Origin: Lamprobacter modestohalophilus
GTDB lineage: Bacteria; Pseudomonadota; Gammaproteobacteria; Chromatiales; Chromatiaceae
NCBI RefSeq assembly: GCF_016583905.1
Contig: NZ_NRRY01000018.1
Location: forward strand, 29,551-93,550
Reading direction: 5' to 3'
Length of the DNA stretch: 64,000 nucleotides
Both the position numbers and the translations under genes were made by a program. The notes under the pieces are model-generated. The model searched no databases and was not told the DNA's origin. It saw only the letters and a program-made list of their open reading frames with translations. Below are positions 57,848-64,000 of this stretch, piece by piece; the stretch's first letter is position 1, and each line of letters opens with the position of its first letter.

Positions 57848-58090
57848 ATGCAAGTCCCTTATTTAATGGCCGATCCGACCATCGCGAAGCCTGATCATCC
57901 AGAAGAAGACTGGAAGATCTGGACCGTGATCAACCCAGCAACCTGGATGGTCCCGTTCTTTTTCATCCTCTTCATTCAGATGTGGCTGATCCACACCTAT
58001 GCGCTGAGCCTGCCAGGCTACGGCTTCAAGGATTCCGTGCAAGTTGCTGCGCCTGTTGCAGTCGTTCAGCCTGCACCTGCGGCCGAATAA
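57848..58090 (+). CDS. pucA: LH2 alpha polypeptide, copy 2
   Basis: An 80-residue alpha chain, same body as copies 1 and 3 (EEDWKIWTVINPATWMVPFF, IQMWLIHTYALSL) but with a different C-terminal tail rich in Val, Ala and Pro (VQVAAPVAVVQPAPAAE). Confidence 0.96.
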   Translation: MQVPYLMADPTIAKPDHPEEDWKIWTVINPATWMVPFFFILFIQMWLIHTYALSLPGYGFKDSVQVAAPVAVVQPAPAAE

Positions 58091-58109
58091 GCGCCAGACG
58101 CATTGCTGA

Positions 58110-58143
58110 CCGCGGGCTCGCCCTTCCAACGAGGGCACCGCGG
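58110..58143 (+). terminator. Hairpin after pucBA copy 2
   Basis: CCGCGG, GCCCT, loop, AGGGC, CCGCGG: a long GC stem 20 bp after pucA2, without a T-run. It differs in sequence from the terminators of copies 1 and 3. Confidence 0.65.
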
Positions 58144-58410
58144 TTGGTGGCCTAAACCGGCCAAAACATCCCTCCTTCTGACGTCTCGCTAACGTCTTGG
58201 CCCCACAGGGCCTTCCTGTCCTGAGTAGCAGTTCTCGCACGACGCCTCCGAGCGTGGCACAACAGTCATGCGCAGCCTGTCTGCATCAGCAGAATCAAGC
58301 CACCTCCTTGTCGCATCGCACCCACTAGCAGGTGCAAAACTCCTGCCGTTTCATCGATTCACAGTCAGCAGCGACCTCGCTGATCGAAGAACGACCGTTT
58401 CTAGGTTTAA

Positions 58411-58463
58411 CATGAATCTCACGCGATTCATTGTCCAGGGTGGCGCGGCGCCATGAGCGTTAG
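58411..58463. repeat. Dispersed palindromic element (third copy)
   Basis: A copy of the ~53-bp element also found twice at 15656-15768. It has TGAATC-TCACGC-GATTCA and GGCGCGGCGCC palindromes. It lies in a 425-bp gap (58091-58515) between pucA2 and pucC in which I see no gene. A further 40-bp stretch (58476-58515) resembles 53270-53312. Confidence 0.75.
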
Positions 58464-58515
58464 GAAGGCAAACGCAAATCCTGCGCTATTCGGGATGAGC
58501 TTTTCCGGCAATGGC

Positions 58516-59922
58516 CTAAGGCATCTGATCCAAGCCGAATTGCGAGGGGGCGCTGCTCGCTGCTTCCCGCTGCCGACGCAACAGTAGCGGAATCAAGACG
58601 ACTAGGGCGGCGAGCAGCAAGAGGATCTCGATGCTGTAGACGACACGATAGCCGAGTGACGGACTAGTCCACTCTGGCCCGAAGGCCCCATTGGCTGCCA
58701 TTCCCGAGACCAGATCACGCAGCGCCCCACCCAGAGCAATCGCCACGCCCTGCGCTGTTGCCTGAACCGCGCCCCAGGCGCCGAGCGCCAGTCCGACGTG
58801 TCCACGCTCGGCAAGCTCCATCGCTGCGGTTAGCGTCCCAACCGCGAGTAGACCAGTCCCAAAGCCGATCAGCGCGGTGCCCCCTCGGAACACCAAGGCC
58901 GACTCCACGGTTGCCGCAAGGATCACAAGCAGGAACGCGAAGACACCCACCAAGGCACCAACGCTGGCCAGCTGATAAGCGTTTCCGCCCCGGCTCAGGA
59001 CATAACCGGACAGGGCAAAGGCGATAAAGGTGCCACCCGCAAGGATCGCGGTCAGCGAGGTGGTTTGTGCAACCGTTAGCCCCAGCACTTGCGCGCCGTA
59101 AGGCTCGAGCAGGATCTCCTGCATGCTGAAACCGGCCGTACCCAAGCCAACAACAATCAGCAGTCGACTCGCATAACCACCGCGCAGAAATTCGTTCCAG
59201 GTCTCACGGAAGGGAGGCCGCGGAATCTTGGCCACCGCACGTTTAAGATCGATCGATTCCTGTTTCCAAGCTGCGATCAGATTCATGATGATGGTGGCCA
59301 AGGCAGCAGCATGGACCACCTCGACCAGCTTCTTGTGCGAGAAGTCCTCGAGCAAATGGCCAAACAGCAGCGCACTACCGACCATCCCGAGCAACAGCAT
59401 CGAATAGAGGAGCGCAACCACCCGCGGCCGTTTCTCAGGTGTCGCCAAGTCAGTTGCCAAGGCCAAGCCGGCAGTCTGCACGGTGTGCAGCCCAGCTCCA
59501 ACCATGAGGAACGAGACACCGGCAAAAAACTGTCCGACGAAGATCAGATTATTGGTTTCATCAGAGAGGATCAGGATCGAGTACGGCATGATCGCGAAGC
59601 CGCCGTACTGCAACATGCTACCGAGCGCGATATAGGGCACACGGCGCCAGCCGAACGCCGAATGATGGTAGTCCGATCGATGCCCGATCAACGCACGCAG
59701 CGGCGCGAAGACCAGCGGCAAGGCCACCATCAGAGAGACGAACCAGGCCGACACCCCAAGCTCGACCACCATGACGCGGTTCAAGGTGCCATACAGCAGC
59801 ACCATCGCCATACCAATCGAGATCTGAAACAGCGACAGACGCAAGATCCGCCGCAGCGGCAGCTCGGTCGTCCCAGCATCGGCAAAGGGAAGGGTGGCGA
59901 GATACTTGGTCAAGCGATTCAT
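58516..59922 (-). CDS. pucC: PucC/LhaA-type light-harvesting assembly protein
   Basis: A 468-residue major-facilitator-type membrane protein with about 12 helices. It matches the PucC/LhaA/Bch2 family, thought to aid assembly of light-harvesting complexes or deliver bacteriochlorophyll. Conserved parts include LFQISIGMAMVLLYGTLNRVM, ALIGHRSDYHHSAFGWRRVPYI, EKRPRVVALLYSMLLLGM and ILLEPYGAQVLGLTVAQTT. It follows crtF 163 bp later on the same strand. Confidence 0.95.
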   Translation of the reverse strand: MNRLTKYLATLPFADAGTTELPLRRILRLSLFQISIGMAMVLLYGTLNRVMVVELGVSAWFVSLMVALPLVFAPLRALIGHRSDYHHSAFGWRRVPYIALGSMLQYGGFAIMPYSILILSDETNNLIFVGQFFAGVSFLMVGAGLHTVQTAGLALATDLATPEKRPRVVALLYSMLLLGMVGSALLFGHLLEDFSHKKLVEVVHAAALATIIMNLIAAWKQESIDLKRAVAKIPRPPFRETWNEFLRGGYASRLLIVVGLGTAGFSMQEILLEPYGAQVLGLTVAQTTSLTAILAGGTFIAFALSGYVLSRGGNAYQLASVGALVGVFAFLLVILAATVESALVFRGGTALIGFGTGLLAVGTLTAAMELAERGHVGLALGAWGAVQATAQGVAIALGGALRDLVSGMAANGAFGPEWTSPSLGYRVVYSIEILLLLAALVVLIPLLLRRQREAASSAPSQFGLDQMP

Positions 59923-60085
59923 AGCTCACTCCAAGGCAGACTCATTGCGGGCATCAGCAGCAGGAACGATGACCAACAAAAGCAAAGAGCCTACCCCATA
60001 GCTGAAGACGGAAGGCTGCGAGGATGGGGCAAAAGGCAGATCTGCAAGCCATCTTGCCGACATGCTCGCAATACCAGCCCTGCGC

Positions 60086-61204
60086 TCAAGCCGCCTTGGC
60101 GACGACGAGCCGGGTCTGTAGCGGCCGGCGCGTGCGGACGAAGCGAATTTGGTCGAATCCAGCCGCTTGTAACATGGCACGATGCTCGTGTGGCGGACGT
60201 GTACGCCCGCTGCCCATCGCCAGCAGATAGAGGCCAAAATAGGCGTCGCCGACGGGCTCGACCCCCGGCGTCTCCGACATCGGCTCGGTAATGATCAGGG
60301 TGCCACCCGGCTCGAGCGCGGCCCTCACGGCACGCAAGATGGTCATCGCGCCGTCGTCGTTATGGTCCAAGATCACGCGCACCAAGGAAATGATATCGGC
60401 CCCCCGTGGGAGCGGATCGGCCTTGACGTTACCGCCGAAGACCTCGGCACGGTCTTCGATTCCGGCATCGCGGAAGCGCTCACGGGCGCGGTCGACGACG
60501 GCGGGCAGATCAAACAGACGCAACTGCAGGTGCGGCCAGCGCTGGGCCGCCTGCAACAAGAATCGACCCTCACCACCACCAACATCCATCAAGCAGCGAT
60601 AATCGTTGAGCGAGAAGGCGTCGAGCGTATCCTCGGCGACGAAGCCGCTCGACGCTGACATCAACAGACTGTATTCAGCGACCCGCTCGTCACCATCGGC
60701 CGCTGGGTCCGCAGAGCCAGCGTAAGACCAATAGCGCCCAAGCTCGGTCTCGCTCAGCTCGCCGCGAAAGAGTGCGAGCGGGTCATCGAGATCGTGATAC
60801 AGCATGCGATGATGGCGCACCATGGCGGCAATCCCTGGATTGCCCGGCATCGCAATCCCCAGCTTGCCAAGCCCGAAACGGCCATTGCCGCGCCGCTCCA
60901 GCAGGTCGATCGCCACTGCCGCGCGCAAGAAGCGGTCTGCTGCGGCAGGCGTCATGCCCATCTTGCCCGCCAACTCATCGGCGCTCTGTGGACCATCGGC
61001 GAGCTCATCAAAGAGCCCAAGCTCGACACAGCCATAGAGAATCTGGGAATAGACGAAGCCAGCGGTGATATCAAAGAGTGCGCGGGCGCGCTTTGATGCC
61101 TCATACTTGGTCAACGGAAAATCCGCTGCCCAGCGCTGAAAGCTCGGACTGGCGAGCTTGCGATCGCGCCAAACGCGCCAACGCTCAAGGAATGGAAGCT
61201 GCAA
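60086..61204 (-). CDS. crtF: 1-Hydroxycarotenoid O-methyltransferase
   Basis: A 372-residue SAM enzyme that methylates the 1-hydroxyl made by CrtC. The N-terminal dimerisation part contains ASPSFQRWAADFPLT and ARALFDITAGFVYSQIL, and the SAM site is CLMDVGGGEGRFLLQAAQR; the late GGTLIITEPMSETPGVEPVGDAYFG segment is also typical. The start is probably TTG 61204, which has AAGG eight bases upstream and gives the family N-terminus; a GTG at 61291 would add 29 residues. Confidence 0.93.
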   Translation of the reverse strand: MQLPFLERWRVWRDRKLASPSFQRWAADFPLTKYEASKRARALFDITAGFVYSQILYGCVELGLFDELADGPQSADELAGKMGMTPAAADRFLRAAVAIDLLERRGNGRFGLGKLGIAMPGNPGIAAMVRHHRMLYHDLDDPLALFRGELSETELGRYWSYAGSADPAADGDERVAEYSLLMSASSGFVAEDTLDAFSLNDYRCLMDVGGGEGRFLLQAAQRWPHLQLRLFDLPAVVDRARERFRDAGIEDRAEVFGGNVKADPLPRGADIISLVRVILDHNDDGAMTILRAVRAALEPGGTLIITEPMSETPGVEPVGDAYFGLYLLAMGSGRTRPPHEHRAMLQAAGFDQIRFVRTRRPLQTRLVVAKAA

Positions 61205-61609
61205 CTGGATACCTTCGCGAGTTGAACCTAGCGATAGAAAAGAAGGGTTCGCAAGTACGCTGAGCCACGACTGACAACTGCTAAGAGACACCTCTGTGAC
61301 GAAACTCAGGGTACGGACACCATCGAATGGCCGATTTTACATGGCAGCGCCGTACGTCAACAATTGTTGACCATCAATGGAAGCCGAAAACGCTCACCTT
61401 CTCAATCCGTATCATCGCTAGCAACAGCGCTGAGCCACACTCAAGCCCGTGTCACCACAACGCCCCCATAACAAAACAACGCCCATTGAGGGCGTTGTTT
61501 ACCACTTCCCGGTGTCATGATCCCTGGCTTGGTGCCAAAGTGGACGATCGATGATCTCGTCCAGCGAGCGGTTCAGCCTGAGGTGAACCGCTCTGCATCA
61601 AGCATGGTC
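61205..61609. other. Gap between pucA3 and crtF, with pucBA3 terminator
   Basis: About 400 bp with no supported gene. The part 61465-61609 is an inverted near-copy of the 3' flank of pucBA copy 1 (53118-53260). It holds the terminator hairpin AACAACGCCC / GGGCGTTGTT (61473-61500). Confidence 0.7.
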
Positions 61610-61876
61610 TTATTGGACCTGAGCAATCTGCTGGCCTTGAACCTGCTCGATAACGGCAGCGGAGCGAGCGTCGACAGCCGCTTGCGCGGAATCCTTGAAG
61701 CCGTAGCCCGGGAGGCTCAGTGCATAGCTATGCACCATCCACATCTGAACGAACAGGATGAAGAAAAACGGAACCATCCAAACCGCTGGGTTGATTACGG
61801 TCCAGATCTTCCAGTCTTCTTCTGGATGATCAGGCTTCGCAACGGTCGGGTCAGCCATCAGATAAGGAACTTGCAT
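61610..61876 (-). CDS. pucA: LH2 alpha polypeptide, copy 3
   Basis: An 88-residue alpha chain almost identical to copy 1 (four changes in the helix region: VQMWMVHSYAL instead of IQMWIIHTYAL), with the identical C-terminal tail. Its upstream spacer, in contrast, matches copy 2. Confidence 0.96.
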   Translation of the reverse strand: MQVPYLMADPTVAKPDHPEEDWKIWTVINPAVWMVPFFFILFVQMWMVHSYALSLPGYGFKDSAQAAVDARSAAVIEQVQGQQIAQVQ

Positions 61877-61909
61877 GGAGTATCTCCTCGTCGAATTTGG
61901 ACTAGCGGT

Positions 61910-62053
61910 TTAGAACCAGGGCTGATAGACCCAGGTCACGACATGAACGACGGAGGCGATCATGACCCAGCTCCAAGTGCCATGCTTCCAGTGCTCATGA
62001 AACTCTTTTGCTTGCTCGTCAGTCAGGCCGGACAGATTTTTGTTTTCAGCCAT
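61910..62053 (-). CDS. pucB: LH2 beta polypeptide, copy 3
   Basis: A 47-residue beta chain (AENKNLSGLTDEQAKEFHEH..., ending VTWVYQPWF), nearest to copy 2. The leader from the operator module to the ATG (62054-62222) closely follows that of copy 2, except for a changed stretch near 62120-62160. Confidence 0.96.
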   Translation of the reverse strand: MAENKNLSGLTDEQAKEFHEHWKHGTWSWVMIASVVHVVTWVYQPWF

Positions 62054-62178
62054 CGAAATAACCTCTCGTGAAGGTCGTTGTTCAGGTGCCGTCCGGCACA
62101 TCTCTGCGCCGCACTTCGATGTGTAAAAAAGTATGCATCAGCCCTGGTACAGATGCTGTTGCTCTCTTAATCCACGAC

Positions 62179-62222
62179 TGTGAGTTTAACCTGACATCCC
62201 TGTGTGTCAAGGTCGATTTACA
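62179..62222 (-). promoter_or_regulatory. PpsR/CrtJ-type double operator with pucBA (copy 3) promoter
   Basis: Two perfect TGT-N12-ACA half-operators (62179-62196 and 62205-62222), 8 bp apart. On the minus strand it contains TTGACA, 16 bp, TAAACT. Near-identical to the copy 2 module. Confidence 0.8.
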
Positions 62223-62278
62223 TATTTTTCGTTCGAATGCGTCAACTCAGCTTGACTGAGTATCGCCGTCTGCTTGCC

Positions 62279-63172
62279 TCAGCCGCGCGCGGCTGCGAGC
62301 CGGTGCATGAAGTCTTCGCCCATGGGCGGCGGCAGCAGGCGTTGCATCTCGCCAATCACCAGGGCCTGCAGCTTTTCAGCGCCTGGGCAGGACGGAATCG
62401 AATCCACGGCCTCAACAATCAGACCAACTAGACGATCAAGCGCGCCATCGACCCCCAGCTCAGCGACAGCGCTTGGTCGATTGTGCACCGCATCCTGCCC
62501 TACCGGTTTGCCAATCGCATCGGCATTGCCGGCAACATCACGCAGGTCATCAGCCACTTGATATGCCTCGCCAAGATTGGCCCCAAGGGTGCGCCACTCG
62601 GCGGGATTCCGCCCTGCCGCCGCCGCGCCAGCCTCGGTTGCAGCCGCAAACAAGGCCGCAGTCTTCTGACGGTGATACTCGCCCAGATCGACCCGATTTT
62701 CGCACTCCCAGGCTTGGCCGGCGACAATGCCGTCCTTGAGGCCAACCGCTCGACCCACGATCATCAGCAGTGGTGCCAGACGCTCCGGGTGGCGCAGCGT
62801 ATGCCAAGCAAGATTCTCGAACGCGAGCACAATCAGCCCATCGCCAGCGAGCACTGCAAGCCGCTCCCCATAAGCACGGTGCACCGAGGGTTTTCCACGG
62901 CGGGTATCCGCATCATCGAAACAGGGAAGATCATCGTGCACCAGCGAGGCACAGTGCAGCAGTTCCAAGGATACCGCGGCCGCATCCGTGACGGCTGGCA
63001 CGTCATCGCCACAGGCCATGGCGACAGCCAGACAGAGGCGCGGACGCACGCGCGAAGCTGGGATCAGCACCGCGTGGCGCACGGCCTGCTGTAACAGAGG
63101 CGGCGAGTCATCACCCATACCCTTGGTAATGGCGGCCTCAAGCGACTGCTCGATCCGCTGTAAAACATCCAT
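62279..63172 (-). CDS. crtE: Geranylgeranyl diphosphate synthase
   Basis: A 297-residue trans-isoprenyl diphosphate synthase. The first aspartate-rich motif is in SLVHDDLPCFDDADTRRGKP and the second in YQVADDLRDVAGN. Length and motifs fit either IspA (farnesyl) or CrtE (geranylgeranyl) types; the place in the carotenoid island favours CrtE. It lies upstream of pucB3A3 on the same strand, but the operator module between them indicates separate transcription of puc. Confidence 0.88.
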   Translation of the reverse strand: MDVLQRIEQSLEAAITKGMGDDSPPLLQQAVRHAVLIPASRVRPRLCLAVAMACGDDVPAVTDAAAVSLELLHCASLVHDDLPCFDDADTRRGKPSVHRAYGERLAVLAGDGLIVLAFENLAWHTLRHPERLAPLLMIVGRAVGLKDGIVAGQAWECENRVDLGEYHRQKTAALFAAATEAGAAAAGRNPAEWRTLGANLGEAYQVADDLRDVAGNADAIGKPVGQDAVHNRPSAVAELGVDGALDRLVGLIVEAVDSIPSCPGAEKLQALVIGEMQRLLPPPMGEDFMHRLAAARG

Positions 63173-63336
63173 AAGAGTGTGTCCCCATAGTCAGAATTGG
63201 AGCGAGGTAGTTGGAACGAGGTAGAAGGTGGGAACGGGGCTAGTCGCGACCGTTGTGGTACAGATGCTGCTGCCGTTCCGCATGCCACGCATCACGGCCG
63301 GCCATCTAGGCCGACGTTGAGCGGCCGAACGCGGGA

Positions 63337-63672
63337 TTACCAAGGCCGATAGGTCAGCCCCGGGATGCTGCGCTCGTCGAACTGGGCTGAAAGGCCGTGG
63401 ATCAGCGCCTCGAGCTCTTCGCGGTCGACATAGCGACCATAGGAGGCCTTGGCCGCGTCTAACGGCACCTCCACGTAGTAACGGTTTTGGTCCGGCTCCG
63501 GGAGGATCTGCAACGCATGATCGTCGGAGCCAAGAATGCCAAGGTAATCATCCTCGGATTGCAGCCGGTCGAGCATCTGTTCACAGATCGCTTTGGCGGT
63601 CATCTCCACCGCGCTCGTCGACGACACACGCTCGCCAGAGCGGTTAATGAGGTAAAAGACGCGAAAATGCAT
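63337..63672 (-). CDS. Unknown protein, 111 residues
   Basis: A small acidic soluble protein of unknown function. ATG at 63672 is chosen (HFRVFYLINRSGERVSST); the frame stays open upstream to 63927, but that part lacks the regular pattern seen later. Contains ALIHGLSAQFDERSIPGLTYR at the C-terminus. No family recognised. Confidence 0.6.
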   Translation of the reverse strand: MHFRVFYLINRSGERVSSTSAVEMTAKAICEQMLDRLQSEDDYLGILGSDDHALQILPEPDQNRYYVEVPLDAAKASYGRYVDREELEALIHGLSAQFDERSIPGLTYRPW

Positions 63673-64000
63673 GTTGGTGTTATCTCTCGACGCCGATCGC
63701 CCTGCCTCTCTCGTGGCGAGCACCGGCATAACCGACGCACACCCGAGCGTTGCGGAGCTGATGCTCTCATCCACGGTCACCGCGTTCAGGCTCGACGCGA
63801 GTGATGGATCGACACCCCAGCCGTTCATAGTATCATCAGTTCGATATTCGTGAATATCTGTTGAATCCCAGGGCAGGGCGAGCGCGTATAAATCCTCAGC
63901 CAAAGACGACCTTAGCGCGGTAGTCATCGTTCCACGTGGCCTTGCGGCGCTTCTTGACCATGCGTTGCTTGGAGGGTTCGCGTTCGAGCAAATTCATGCA
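63673..64000. other. Window end, no clear gene
   Basis: Two overlapping minus-strand frames are open here: the upstream extension of the previous gene, and a 33-codon frame (63896-63997, start NLLEREPSKQRM, Lys/Arg-rich). Neither can be confirmed from this window. Confidence 0.35.

Noticed and set aside
58268..58456. 62-codon plus-strand frame between pucA2 and pucC
   Set aside because: It runs through the dispersed palindromic element and has no ribosome-binding site; the element explains the open frame.
63896..63997. Basic 33-codon frame at the window end, considered as the start of a transposase
   Set aside because: It stops after 33 codons, has no recognisable transposase motif and overlaps another open frame; the context is cut by the window edge.

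Overview
The window is a chromosomal segment of a purple sulfur bacterium (Chromatiaceae, Gammaproteobacteria). Two things show this: a dissimilatory sulfur-oxidation block (sat, aprM, aprB, aprA), and a long photosynthesis island with bchCXYZ, a puf operon carrying a tetraheme pufC and three LH1 gene pairs, four LH2-type puc pairs, pucC and carotenoid genes. A lycopene cyclase (crtY) together with a Rieske-containing crtU, plus crtC, crtF and two crtD paralogues, points to an okenone-type producer. crtB and crtI are not in the window, so okenone is an inference.

Layout. 0.1-1.1 kb: cheD and a DUF29 gene. 1.2-4.9 kb: sdhCDABE on the minus strand. 5.1-6.8 kb: a small exported protein with an internal duplication and a GtrA-type glycosyltransferase. 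7.1-17.2 kb: sulfur block (sat; two unknown genes on the other strand; aprMBA; an unknown gene, an FKBP/SlyD-like gene and a 53-residue protein; a phosphodiesterase; adenylylsulfate kinase). 17.3-25.6 kb: the classic gyrA-serC-serA-pheA-hisC-tyrA run. 26.1-30.5 kb: uvrC, an alkaline-phosphatase-superfamily gene and uppP. 30.6-41.4 kb: bchCXYZ and pufB1A1LMC-B2A2-B3A3, all on the minus strand. 41.7-47.6 kb: small membrane genes, a GTG-started LH2 pair and a P450-methyltransferase-dxs operon. 47.7-63.2 kb: crtC, two crtD paralogues, an unknown membrane-anchored gene, three near-identical pucBA pairs, crtY, crtU, pucC, crtF and crtE.

The photosynthesis genes look co-regulated. Eight intergenic sites carry a 44-bp module made of two TGT-N12-ACA half-operators (the known CrtJ/PpsR-type motif), 18 bp each and always 8 bp apart. 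In most of them a TTGACA-N16-TANACT promoter is built into the two operators. The modules sit before puf, bchC, the puc pairs, the crtD/crtC run with its divergent unknown gene, and a small DUF2892 membrane gene.

Other notable structure includes start-codon-bearing tandem repeats upstream of cheD and sdhE that form chains of overlapping stop and start codons; many short tandem arrays (period 7, 13, 14, 16 or 17) in intergenic spaces; a third puc pair that is a mosaic of the other two; and genes (crtC and one downstream of uppP) with no usual start codon where family homology would place it. I saw no rRNA, tRNA, CRISPR array or insertion sequence.
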